Below are positions 35,526 through 43,954 of a stretch of DNA of 64,000 nucleotides, in pieces. The notes below the pieces were generated by a model, which worked only from the letters and a program-made list of their open reading frames with translations, was not told the DNA's origin and did no database searches. Within the stretch, counting starts at the first letter, position 1; every line of letters starts with the position of its first letter. This DNA is from Ancylothrix sp. D3o (lineage in GTDB: Bacteria > Cyanobacteriota > Cyanobacteriia > Cyanobacteriales > Oscillatoriaceae). The stretch lies in the NCBI RefSeq assembly GCF_025370775.1, contig NZ_JAMXEX010000007.1, forward strand, positions 124,001-188,000, written 5' to 3'. The position numbers were made by a program, and so were the translations under genes.

Positions 35526-36970
35526 ATCCAGCACAAATTCTTAATCAGGCATCTCAATTTTTTACTTATCGATTTAAAATAGCCGGTGCAGAACTAACCA
35601 TTTCTTCAATCTTTCAGATAATTTTATGGTTAACTCTGCTAATTTTATTTACGCGAATATTAAAGAAATTTCTCAAAAGCCGGCTCCTCGTTAAATTTAA
35701 AATTGATGAAGGCAACCGCGAAGCACTTTCCACTATTATCAGCTACGCCTTTGCTGTTTTAGGATTCATTCTTATTCTTCAAACAACAGGATTTAATTTA
35801 GCTTCAATTGCCGTAATTGCTGGTGGTTTAGGCGTTGGCATTGGTTTCGGTTTACAAAACATTACTAATAACTTCGTCAGCGGATTAACCTTACTCGTTG
35901 AAAGAACCGTAAAAGTAGGTGATTTTGTTGAATTTGATGGTCTTTCTGGCTATGTTAAAGAAATCGCAATTCGTGCTACAATCATTCGCACTCTCGACGG
36001 CAGCGATGTCGTAGTTCCTAACAGCAAATTAGTTGAAAATAAACTCGTAAACTGGAGTTTAGAAAGCTATACAGGACGCATTCATATACCCATAGGCGTT
36101 GCTTATGAAAGCGATCCGCTATTAGTCACAGAAATTTTATTAAAATCTGCCTACATGGAATCGGCAGTTTTATCCGATCCAGCCCCCAAAGTTATTTTTA
36201 ACGGCTTTGGTGATAACGCTCTGCATTTTGATCTCCAAGTCTGGATTAATCGCATTGATCAAAAAATCCCCGTTACCAGTTCTATAAACTTTATAGTTGA
36301 ATACAACCTCCGCCAGCAAGGAATTAATATACCCTTCCCCCAAAGAGATTTATGGTTGCGAAATCCTGAAGTTTTAAACTTTGGCCGCCGCCAACGAGAA
36401 GTACCTCAAGAATTAGCCGAAGTCCACCACCGGCCTATACCATCTCCCGCCGTAAAACCCCTAGCCTTGCGCGATTTACTACGACAAGTTACCTACTTTC
36501 AAAACCTCACAGACTTAGAACTGCGGCAATTAATTGAAATCGGCTACCGCAAACGCTTACTAGCCTCTGAAATCCTATTTCACGAAGGCGATCCGGGCAA
36601 CGCTTTTTATATCATCTTGTCAGGTTCCGTAGAAGTTTATGTCGAAAAAATTAACAAACATCTCACCAATTTAACAGCCGGAAAATTTTTCGGCGAACTT
36701 GCCTTAATGCTCGGAATTCCCCGCACCGCCACCGTGCGAGCCAAAGAAGAAACCATCTTATTTGTGATTACAAACAAAGGTTTTGAAAAGCTTTTACGCG
36801 AAAATCCTGAACTCTCAGAAGTCATGGTACAAGAACTTGGAAAACACCAAGAAGAACTCGCTCAACGTCAGCAACAACTCCGGGAAATGGGATTAGTTAA
36901 CGCCGCCGAAGATGATAAAAATCTCCGGGTTTGGGTTCGTAAACGCTTAAAAAACTTGTTTAGTCTCTAA
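35522..36970 (+). CDS. MscS-family channel with C-terminal cyclic-nucleotide-binding domain
   Basis: A 482-residue channel of the bacterial cyclic-nucleotide-gated MscS type. Helices lie at about residues 22-48, 65-85 and 92-130; the last is the pore helix, with Gly/Ala-rich packing (IAVIAGGLGVGIGFGLQNITNNFVSG). The MscS beta domain (VKVGDFVEFDGLSGYVKEI) and the alpha/beta domain follow. The CNBD occupies about 335-455, with the phosphate-binding cassette FGELALMLGIPRTATVRA: Glu392 and Arg401 contact the ribose and phosphate, and Thr402 follows the Arg as in cGMP-binding sites of PKG and CNG channels. It should open or close in response to cNMP made by the overlapping upstream cyclase. Known relatives respond weakly or not at all to membrane tension. 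A Gln-rich helix closes the protein. Confidence 0.92.
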   Translation: MNPAQILNQASQFFTYRFKIAGAELTISSIFQIILWLTLLILFTRILKKFLKSRLLVKFKIDEGNREALSTIISYAFAVLGFILILQTTGFNLASIAVIAGGLGVGIGFGLQNITNNFVSGLTLLVERTVKVGDFVEFDGLSGYVKEIAIRATIIRTLDGSDVVVPNSKLVENKLVNWSLESYTGRIHIPIGVAYESDPLLVTEILLKSAYMESAVLSDPAPKVIFNGFGDNALHFDLQVWINRIDQKIPVTSSINFIVEYNLRQQGINIPFPQRDLWLRNPEVLNFGRRQREVPQELAEVHHRPIPSPAVKPLALRDLLRQVTYFQNLTDLELRQLIEIGYRKRLLASEILFHEGDPGNAFYIILSGSVEVYVEKINKHLTNLTAGKFFGELALMLGIPRTATVRAKEETILFVITNKGFEKLLRENPELSEVMVQELGKHQEELAQRQQQLREMGLVNAAEDDKNLRVWVRKRLKNLFSL

Positions 36971-37174
36971 CCTCATCCCCAAACTACCCCCTCAAAGTCA
37001 TCTAACCATCCTACGCTTCCAAACTTTTCACCGCTTTACCATAAAAAATGAAATTTTTAACCTTTCTCTGGATAGATTAAATTTACTTCCTCTTTCTCCC
37101 CCTAAGATATAGGCCAATTTAAATATGTGTGTTATTATTAAAGTACGGTAAACCCATCGGGATTTAGTACATTT

Positions 37175-37627
37175 ATGGAAAACACCAACAAAACCGCCAA
37201 TTACCAACTAGCCGCCTCCACAAACGAAGTTTTAGAAACCGAAACCATAACCCCCATAAAACCCAACATTTTAAAAAAGCTCCGAGGCGGAATTTTATTA
37301 GTAATTGGCTATCTACTATCCCCCCTTTGCTGGTGGAACGACCTAATATTTAATTTACCTATCGCCTATTGCTTTGGCTACGCTTGCAGTTGGTTTTCCC
37401 CCGATTTAATGCTACCAGCCTCCATCGCCGGCTACTGGATAACAAACATCGTTGGGATATTATTTATGCAAGCCGGTGCTCTCGACGTTTTACAACAAGA
37501 CAAACCGCGTAACCTCAAACAAGAACTGATTTCAGGATTTATATCATCCACCGCCTACACAATCCTAATAGTTGCCCTCATTCAATTTAAAATATTAGAA
37601 GTCCCTAACTTATTTCCCGGCAGCTAA
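37175..37627 (+). CDS. hypothetical multi-pass membrane protein
   Basis: A 150-residue protein with a 40-residue soluble N terminus and three or four membrane helices: LRGGILLVIGYLLSPLCWW, LPIAYCFGYACSWF, YWITNIVGILFMQAGAL and ISSTAYTILIVALIQF. The LSPLCWWNDL stretch between the first two helices looks conserved. I recognise no family. It lies 205 bases after the MscS-CNBD gene and 126 before the SPFH gene, on the same strand as both, but no operon evidence is visible. Confidence 0.7.
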   Translation: MENTNKTANYQLAASTNEVLETETITPIKPNILKKLRGGILLVIGYLLSPLCWWNDLIFNLPIAYCFGYACSWFSPDLMLPASIAGYWITNIVGILFMQAGALDVLQQDKPRNLKQELISGFISSTAYTILIVALIQFKILEVPNLFPGS

Positions 37628-37752
37628 TTCAGCAACTTTTTCAAGCTCCGAAAATCCAAAATAAAAGCTTTATTAGGCTCCAAAAATTTCTTTTCAACCC
37701 TAAAATATCAACTATGCTACCATATCAAAATAGATAGCATTTTCCAAAAAGT

Positions 37753-38613
37753 ATGAAAAGAAAAACCAGCCTCACAAAAGCCGGCAAAATAGCCTTACTC
37801 ATCGCCCTTATAGCCATTATTTTTAACCCCTTTGTCATTGTTAACGCAGGTCAACGGGGTGTTTTAATGTTATTTGGAAAAGTCCAAAACAACATCTTAA
37901 ACGAAGGAATACACCTCATCATTCCCCTTGCAAACACCGTCCAAAAAATCAGCGTTCGCATCCAAAAACAACAAATCACCTCCGAAGCCTCCTCAAAAGA
38001 CCTCCAAGACGTTTTTACAGAAGTTGCCCTAAACTGGCATTTTTTCCCAGAAAAAGTTAACCTAATCTTTCAACAAATCGGAGATGAAATGCAAATCATC
38101 GACCGCATAATTAACCCTGCTGTAGAAGAAGTATTAAAAGCAGTTATGGCAAAATACACCGCCGAAGAAATCATCACAAAAAGAGGAGAAGTTAAAAGCA
38201 ATGTAGACAACCTACTCAGCACGAGACTCGCCACCTACAACATCGCAGTAGACGATCTCTCCCTTGTTCATGTTTACTTTTCCCAACGCTTTAGCGACGC
38301 CGTAGAAGCCAAACAAATCGCCGAACAAGAAGCAAAAAGAGCCGAATTTCTCGCCCAAAAAGCCGCTAAAGAAGCCGAAGCAAAAGTCAACATCGCCAAA
38401 GGCGAAGCCGAAGCAAACCGGCTCCTCAGAGAAAACCTAACCCCAGAAATCTTACAAAAACAAGCCCTCGAAAAATGGAACGGAACTCTGCCCATAATTG
38501 TCGGAGAAACCGGCGCCAGAGTCTTGCTGGATCTCCAACAAATCATCACCCAACAGACCCCCACACCCCAACCAACCCCACCCCCAGAAATACCTCAGCA
38601 ACCCATTAATTAA
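37753..38613 (+). CDS. SPFH/prohibitin family membrane protein
   Basis: A 286-residue protein with one N-terminal membrane helix (KIALLIALIAIIFNPFVIV), an SPFH domain (NAGQRGVLMLFGKVQNNILNEGIHLIIP, then VQKISVRIQKQQITSEASSKDLQDVF), and a long Ala/Glu/Lys coiled coil (AEQEAKRAEFLAQKAAKEAEAKVNIAKGEAEAN). It ends in a Pro/Gln-rich tail. Prohibitin-like proteins form large ring or cage assemblies on the membrane that organise proteases or lipid domains; cyanobacterial ones such as Slr1106 are linked to thylakoid and plasma membranes. The stop overlaps the stop of the opposing LysR gene by four bases. The position of the signal anchor suggests an N-in membrane orientation. Confidence 0.9.
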   Translation: MKRKTSLTKAGKIALLIALIAIIFNPFVIVNAGQRGVLMLFGKVQNNILNEGIHLIIPLANTVQKISVRIQKQQITSEASSKDLQDVFTEVALNWHFFPEKVNLIFQQIGDEMQIIDRIINPAVEEVLKAVMAKYTAEEIITKRGEVKSNVDNLLSTRLATYNIAVDDLSLVHVYFSQRFSDAVEAKQIAEQEAKRAEFLAQKAAKEAEAKVNIAKGEAEANRLLRENLTPEILQKQALEKWNGTLPIIVGETGARVLLDLQQIITQQTPTPQPTPPPEIPQQPIN

Positions 38614-39539
38614 ACACTGTTTAAAATTTTTTCAAAAGCCCGCGCAATCCGAGTTTGAAAACGCTTTTTATGTTTTAAAGATAAAAAGAATCGTTCAATT
38701 TCTAACTCCACTTCTAAGCCATCCTTTTCTACTGTTACACCTATTTTCCGAAGAGTCTCAAGTTGAATTTCTTTAGATACCATTAGCTCAGAAATAGCCG
38801 TAGCGCCGACCCCAGTTTCCACAACTGCCTTAACCATTTCCCCCGTATTTAAAACCAATATAACATCCAAATTACTAATAGCAACACCCCAACTTTCTAA
38901 AGCCTTCTCAAAACTCTGCTGAGTCCCCGAACCAGACTCTCGCATCACCCAGCCGGTGCTATAAAGCTCAGCCAAATCAATTTTACCCCGCTCATACCAA
39001 GGATGAGACTTGCCCACCACAATCACCAAATGATCACCCCCCACAGGCTCAAAATCCAAACAACTTTTTAAAGAAGGTTTCACCTCCGCTTCAATCAAAC
39101 CCAAATCAAACAAACCAGTCGCCGTACCCTCACAAATCTCCTCAGTATTCGCCAAAACACAATCTACAGAAATCCCCGGATACTTACGCTTAAACCGGCT
39201 AATTTTTTCTGGCAACCAATAATTACCCACAGTCAAACTCGAACCCAATTTCAACTCACCCCGCTGAAAATTATTTAATTCTCTTAACCCCCGTTCCGTC
39301 AAAGCCACACAATCCAAAATTTTTTGTGCTTCAACTTGCAACAATTTACCCGCCTGAGTAATCTCAATACGCCGGCCAATGCGATGAAAAAGCTTAACTC
39401 CATATTCCTCTTCCAAACTTTGAATCGCCGAACTAACAGCTGGTTGAGTAATATAAAGCATCTCCGCCGCACGAGTAAAATGCTGCTCTTCAGCGACCGC
39501 TAAAAAAATTCGTAACTGCTCAATCGTCATTCGCGCCAT
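38610..39539 (-). CDS. LysR-type transcriptional regulator
   Basis: A 309-residue LysR regulator. The winged helix-turn-helix is at residues 4-63 (MTIEQLRIFLAVAEEQHFTRAAEMLYITQPAVSSAIQSLEEEYG), and the ligand-binding domain starts near 90 (GELKLGSSLTVGNYWLPEKISRFKRKYPGI). The start at 39539 (MARMTIEQ) is preferred over an upstream ATG at 39590; an internal ATG at 39530 is also possible. It is divergent from an APC permease, and LysR regulators usually control the divergent neighbour, so the permease and perhaps the following CadD-like transporters are likely targets. The effector cannot be read from sequence. Confidence 0.88.
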   Translation of the reverse strand: MARMTIEQLRIFLAVAEEQHFTRAAEMLYITQPAVSSAIQSLEEEYGVKLFHRIGRRIEITQAGKLLQVEAQKILDCVALTERGLRELNNFQRGELKLGSSLTVGNYWLPEKISRFKRKYPGISVDCVLANTEEICEGTATGLFDLGLIEAEVKPSLKSCLDFEPVGGDHLVIVVGKSHPWYERGKIDLAELYSTGWVMRESGSGTQQSFEKALESWGVAISNLDVILVLNTGEMVKAVVETGVGATAISELMVSKEIQLETLRKIGVTVEKDGLEVELEIERFFLSLKHKKRFQTRIARAFEKILNSV

Positions 39540-39876
39540 AGCCAATAGACTCTGCAAAACAAAACAACTTTCCAGGCTAATTGAAAGCATTTAGCCCTCT
39601 CTGTACTAGCCCAAGAAAAAAATAAATAAAAAATCCAACTTCTTTTATATAAAAATATAGTAAAATAAAGAGTTTGTCTGTAGCTTCGATTACTTGAAGT
39701 TATTAATTTAATAAAAAAAAACATTTGCTTCTATCGATTACTCCCCGTAAATTAATATCAAGCCTTTGACAGCCGGCACCAATCCAAGGCCAAATCCACA
39801 ACTCAGCACTCCCCGCACAATCAAAATGATCTGCTTCTAAAACCATGTGCTTGGGGCTTAAAAGGGAGACAAACAA
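39540..39876. promoter_or_regulatory. divergent LysR-APC control region
   Basis: These 337 bases lie between the divergent LysR and permease genes and contain no gene. A small AT-rich dyad TATAT-AAAA-ATATA (39646-39659) is a possible regulator site, though weak in such AT-rich DNA. GGGAGAC just before 39877 is the permease ribosome site. I could not define a T-N11-A box with confidence. Confidence 0.4.
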
Positions 39877-41331
39877 ATGTCAAAAGCCAAACAAATAAAT
39901 CAGAGTGCTCACGGGCTCAAACCAGACTGCCTACCCTTCGGAGAAGTATTAGGCCAATCCATCGCCGTCATCGCACCAATCACCACCCCAGCCGCAAATT
40001 TAGGCTTAATCTTTGCCCTTTCAGGAAACGGCACCTGGCTAAGTTTTCTCATTGGAGTAATCGGCCTAACATTCGTTAGCCTAAACATCAATCAATTCGC
40101 CAGCCGATCCGCTTCACCAGGCTCTCTTTACTCTTACATAGTCAAAGGACTTGGCCCCACCTTCGGCGTCATTTCGGGCTGGAGTTTAGTCCTCGGTTAC
40201 CTCTTCACAGGAATGTCCGTATTATGCGGATTCGCCAACTTTGGAGGCACAATCATCTCACATTTAGGCATCCATATTTCCCCAATCACTTTATTAGCAA
40301 TCGGAGCCGGAATATCTTGGTACTTTGCCTACAAAGATATCGAACTTTCCGCCCGCGCCCTCTTAATATTAGAAGGAATATCCGTCGCTTTAATTCTATT
40401 TTTAGGCATCATTATTTGGGCACATAAAGGCTTTGCTATCGACCTAAATCAACTAAGCCTACACTCAGCAACCCCCAGCGGCATAGCAATGGGACTCGTC
40501 CTCGTCGTCTTCGGATTTTCAGGATTTGAAAGCGCTACAACCCTCGGAGACGAAGCAAAAAACCCCCTAAAAACCATACCCCTTTCTGTTTTAGGCAGCA
40601 CAATCTTAGCCGGCATTTTCTTCATCTTTATGGCCTACGTTGAAGTCCTCGGCTTCAGTGGTACCACAGCAAACCTCGCCGAAAACGAAGCCCCCTTAAG
40701 CTTTCTCGCTCAACAAGCCGGCATCGGCTTCTTAGGAGAAATCATCAGCCTTTGCACCCTAATCAGCTTCTTCGCCTGCGTTCTCGGCAGCATAAACCCA
40801 GCAGCAAGAATCTTCTTTATGATGGCGCGTCACGGACTATTTCATAACTCCTTTGGCGAAGCCCATGCTTCTAACAAAACCCCCCACATTGCCGTCACAA
40901 TGTGTTCTCTGCTCATGTTTTTAATCCCCACCAGCTTAACCCTATTTCACGTCAAACTCTTCGAGAGCATGGCCTACTTCGGCACCATCTGTTCCTTCGG
41001 TTTCTTAATGACCTATATTCTCGTTTCCATTGCCGCCCCATTTTATCTGTACAAAATCAAAAAACTCCGGCCAATTCACCTCATATTCTCAATCTTAGCC
41101 GTAGGATTTATGATGATACCAGTCCTCGGAACCACCGGCATTCCAGGGAGCACCTTATTCCCCGTCCCCGAACCTCCCTACGACGCCTTTCCTTACCTCT
41201 TCTTACTCTACTTAATCACCACCTGCGGTTGGTTTATTCTCCAAAGACTACGCTCCCCCGAAATCATCACCCAAATGGAACAATCAATCGAAGAAATTCA
41301 CATCCGCTTTAGCGATGCCGACAACATTTAA
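39877..41331 (+). CDS. APC-family amino acid/amine permease
   Basis: A 484-residue secondary transporter of the APC superfamily with about twelve membrane helices. The first helix has the conserved unwound region (FGEVLGQSIAVIAPITTPAANLG), and helix 3 and loop carry FASRSASPGSLYSYIVKGLGP. Helix 6 reads GLVLVVFGFSGFESATTLGDEAKNP, which matches the substrate-site helix of this family. The C terminus is cytoplasmic and ends with an acidic tail. Substrate is likely an amino acid or polyamine, but cannot be decided here. It has a strong AAAGGGAGAC ribosome site, is divergent from LysR, and is followed 148 bases later by two CadD-like transporters. Confidence 0.88.
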   Translation: MSKAKQINQSAHGLKPDCLPFGEVLGQSIAVIAPITTPAANLGLIFALSGNGTWLSFLIGVIGLTFVSLNINQFASRSASPGSLYSYIVKGLGPTFGVISGWSLVLGYLFTGMSVLCGFANFGGTIISHLGIHISPITLLAIGAGISWYFAYKDIELSARALLILEGISVALILFLGIIIWAHKGFAIDLNQLSLHSATPSGIAMGLVLVVFGFSGFESATTLGDEAKNPLKTIPLSVLGSTILAGIFFIFMAYVEVLGFSGTTANLAENEAPLSFLAQQAGIGFLGEIISLCTLISFFACVLGSINPAARIFFMMARHGLFHNSFGEAHASNKTPHIAVTMCSLLMFLIPTSLTLFHVKLFESMAYFGTICSFGFLMTYILVSIAAPFYLYKIKKLRPIHLIFSILAVGFMMIPVLGTTGIPGSTLFPVPEPPYDAFPYLFLLYLITTCGWFILQRLRSPEIITQMEQSIEEIHIRFSDADNI

Positions 41332-41479
41332 AAACTAATTCCTCTCCTACCATTTTTATGAAGCTAACAAACACATCTCCCAATTCATAGCCACCTTCTT
41401 AAGCAGCTAGATAAATATCTTCCCTAACGCTTCAAAAAAATGGTATCCAATTTGTTACTTTAAAAAAGGAAAAAACACA

Positions 41480-42190
41480 ATGAACCTAATTCATGCAATC
41501 CCCACCGGCCTAACAGCCTTCACCGCCACAAACCTCGACGACTTAATCATCCTGCTGCTGTTTTTTTCCCAAGTAAACACAACCTTTCGCCGGCATCACG
41601 TCGTATTAGGACAATATTTAGGCTTTTTTGCATTAGTTCTCGCCAGCCTCCCAGGATTCTTTGGCGGCATGATTTTTCCCCCTCATTGGGTAGGCTTACT
41701 AGGTTTAGCACCCATCGGATTCGGTTTAAGCCGGCTACTCAACCCTGAAAACGAAGAAACCGCCGACGAAACCCCACCAGAAATCGAATCATCTCAACCC
41801 TCTACTTTAGCCAACATTTTCTCTCCTCAAACCTACAGCGTCGCCGCCGTCACCGTCGCCAACGGAAGCGATAACATCGGAATTTATGTTCCCCTATTTG
41901 CTAACAGCGCTTTAGAAAGTTTAGCCGTCATTATCGGAGTTTTCTTTACACTCGTTGGCGTTTGGTGTTACGCTGCCTATAAACTAACTCATCAACCAAC
42001 AATCGCCGAAATCCTCACCCGCTACGGCAACCTCTTCGTCCCCTTTGTCTTAATAGGATTAGGCGTATTTATTATCCTAAAAAGCCACGCCTTAAGCCCC
42101 CTCGCCTTACTCGCAAGCTGTCTATGTTTGATGGGTTTAGTTAAAAAAAATTGGGGTCAAAAACCCATAGAACACAACTTAGCAGAATAA
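41480..42190 (+). CDS. CadD-like cadmium/cation transporter, copy 1
   Basis: A 236-residue protein of the CadD family within the LysE-type transporters, with about six helices in two related halves. The signature of the first half is FTATNLDDLIILLLFFSQV; the second half has AAVTVANGSDNIGIYVPLF. Paired Asp (LDD and SDN) sit in membrane helices, as expected for cation binding. A soluble acidic loop (residues 92-113) separates the halves. Staphylococcal CadD confers low-level cadmium resistance; other members may move different cations. GGAAAA is upstream. It is followed after 13 bases by a paralogue, so the two may form a heteromer or have diverged substrates. Confidence 0.85.
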   Translation: MNLIHAIPTGLTAFTATNLDDLIILLLFFSQVNTTFRRHHVVLGQYLGFFALVLASLPGFFGGMIFPPHWVGLLGLAPIGFGLSRLLNPENEETADETPPEIESSQPSTLANIFSPQTYSVAAVTVANGSDNIGIYVPLFANSALESLAVIIGVFFTLVGVWCYAAYKLTHQPTIAEILTRYGNLFVPFVLIGLGVFIILKSHALSPLALLASCLCLMGLVKKNWGQKPIEHNLAE

Positions 42191-42203
42191 AAACGGAGAC
42201 GTT

Positions 42204-42869
42204 ATGGACTGGCTTACCGGGGTCATTGTAGCTGGAGTTACATCTTTTGTCGCCACAAATATTGACGATATTCTCATCTTGACAATATTTTTCTCGCAAG
42301 TCAACGACAACTTCCGTCCCCAGCACATAATAGCCGGTCAATATCTTGGTTTTAGCCTCATCCTTCTTGCTAGTCTCCCCGGTTACTTTGGCGGTTTAAT
42401 TTTACCTAAACCCTGGATTGGTCTTTTAGGATTTATCCCCATCATTATCGGCATAACTAAACTCTTCAAGCCTGAAAAGAACTCCCAAGAAGTTCAAAAT
42501 GTTTCCATAGACTTATCCTCTCCCACCGGCACAGGTTTAAATTCCAAAGTCGCCCATTTCTTTCATCCCCAAACCTACAAAGTCGCCGCCGTAACCTTCG
42601 CCAATGGAGGAGACAACATCGGCATTTATGTATCCCTCTTTGCCAGTAGCAACGCACTCAAACTCAGCATTATTCTGTTAATTTTTTACCTCTTAATCGC
42701 CGTTTGGTGCTATCTCGCTTACTGGCTGACTCGCCACTCAGCAACCACAAAAGTTTTATCAAACTATGGTCATGCCCTTGTCCCCTTTGTCCTCATTGCT
42801 TTAGGAGTATTTATCATCGCTGAAAACAAAAGCTACACTTTGTTGAGCTTGTCTTTTACCCACTTTTAA
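42204..42869 (+). CDS. CadD-like cadmium/cation transporter, copy 2
   Basis: A 221-residue paralogue of the preceding gene with the same half signatures: FVATNIDDILILTIFFSQV near residue 15 and AAVTFANGGDNIGIYVSLF near 130. The loop between halves is shorter and less acidic. It starts with a clear GGAG ribosome site 13 bases after the first copy's stop, so both are surely co-transcribed. The duplicates have drifted considerably outside the motifs, which points to an old duplication or to a co-inherited hetero-pair. Cadmium export is the family assignment; the true ion is unknown. Confidence 0.85.
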   Translation: MDWLTGVIVAGVTSFVATNIDDILILTIFFSQVNDNFRPQHIIAGQYLGFSLILLASLPGYFGGLILPKPWIGLLGFIPIIIGITKLFKPEKNSQEVQNVSIDLSSPTGTGLNSKVAHFFHPQTYKVAAVTFANGGDNIGIYVSLFASSNALKLSIILLIFYLLIAVWCYLAYWLTRHSATTKVLSNYGHALVPFVLIALGVFIIAENKSYTLLSLSFTHF

Positions 42870-43077
42870 ATTCCTCAAATCAAGCTTTTTTCTTTCTTTT
42901 TAAAAACTCATATAAGAAAAAAATTAATTATAAATAGGAGGCAAAATATGCGAAATTAGAATCAAATTTCAAACAAAATTTTCTGTAAAAAAGCTAGAAC
43001 CTAAAAGCTAAAACACAGAAATTTTCTACCATTCTCTACCTTTCAAAAACCTTACAAACTAGGAAAAGGAAAAAACC

Positions 43078-43740
43078 ATGAACGTTTTAACCACCCTTCT
43101 GATCGGTCTGATTTTCGTCTTAAACTTGGTATTTGCACCGGCCTCATTTGCCGAACCAGAAACACCTTCCTACGCAAAAAATCCTGACTACATCCAAATC
43201 ACACAAAGCCTCAACACCCTGAAAGCCGCCCAAACAAACCAAACCCTAGCGCAAACAGCAACCCCCGAACAAATTCAAAAACAAATAGCCGATTTAGAAT
43301 TTCAAAAATACACCCTAGAAACCGGCCCCCGCTGGGGACAATGCCAAAACCAAACCGGCAAAACCATCGCCGTTTATGGCCCCAAACGCAAAAAATCCCC
43401 GTCCTCCTATGAAAACGCCCTTTACTTCCTAGAAAACGGACAAACCACCGCCTACGAATGGGACTGTGACGGAATTTATTTACCCGCCGGTATCAAAGTT
43501 AGCAGCTTAGACCAAACAAAAACCGCCCAAGAAATAGGCACTCCCCTCGCCCTCAAAATCGTCGATGGCACCCAATTAACCATCAAAAACAACCCCGAAA
43601 CTTCAGCCCTTGAATTCACCGCACCCTTTGCCCAAATATTCACAGCCGGTGAAGTAAACTGGTTTATTCCCGACGTTGCTCAAGCCGCCATTGAATCTCG
43701 CGTAGCCAACGCACCCACCCTAGAAAGCGAAGAAGACTAA
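43078..43740 (+). CDS. hypothetical exported protein
   Basis: A 220-residue protein with a signal peptide (MNVLTTLLIGLIFVLNLVFAPASFA). The mature part begins with a helical segment (ITQSLNTLKAAQ, then QIQKQIADLEFQKYTLETG), followed by a strand-rich domain with two cysteines (WGQCQNQTGKTIAVYGP and YEWDCDGIYLPAG) that could form a disulphide, and an acidic end. I recognise no family. AGGAAAAGGA lies upstream. The stop codon is the start of a 72-base duplicated repeat unit. Confidence 0.7.
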   Translation: MNVLTTLLIGLIFVLNLVFAPASFAEPETPSYAKNPDYIQITQSLNTLKAAQTNQTLAQTATPEQIQKQIADLEFQKYTLETGPRWGQCQNQTGKTIAVYGPKRKKSPSSYENALYFLENGQTTAYEWDCDGIYLPAGIKVSSLDQTKTAQEIGTPLALKIVDGTQLTIKNNPETSALEFTAPFAQIFTAGEVNWFIPDVAQAAIESRVANAPTLESEED

Positions 43741-43882
43741 GCCTCTATCAACGCTGAAAAAATCCCTCAGTGTAATGTAGGTTGGGTAGAGGAACGAAAC
43801 CCAACACTCTAAGCCTCTATCAACGCTGAAAAAATCCCTCAGTGTAATGTAGGTTGGGTAGAGGAACGAAACCCAACACTCT
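43737..43882. repeat. 72-base tandem duplication
   Basis: The unit beginning CTAAGCCTCTATCAACGC and ending CCCAACACTCT occurs twice with an exact 72-base period. The first copy begins inside the stop codon of the preceding gene, so the duplication left the protein end intact. I see no mismatch between the copies, so it is recent or maintained. Confidence 0.93.
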
Positions 43883-43923
43883 CGACGCTTTAATGGGTTT
43901 CGCTTACGCTCTACCCATCCTAC
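43849..43923. repeat. imperfect inverted repeat of the GTAGGTTGGGTAGAG...GAAACCCA type
   Basis: GTAGGTTGGGTAGAGG...CGAAACCCA (43849-43875) is matched in inverted form by TGGGTTTCGCTTACGCTCTACCCATCCTAC (in two parts, 43894-43913 and 43914-43923). This word pair is a dispersed intergenic repeat in many cyanobacteria. The element could fold into a long hairpin and spans the end of the 72-base duplication. Confidence 0.75.
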
Positions 43924-43954
43924 AAATAATATAGAATATAAACCCTTTCCTCCG

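Noticed and set aside
37714-37740. ATGCTA/TAGCAT dyad before the SPFH gene as an operator
   Set aside because: Six-base arms in AT-rich DNA are expected by chance and no matching site was found elsewhere.
39731-39876. Possible riboswitch before the APC permease
   Set aside because: No known aptamer core or terminator/anti-terminator pair could be drawn.
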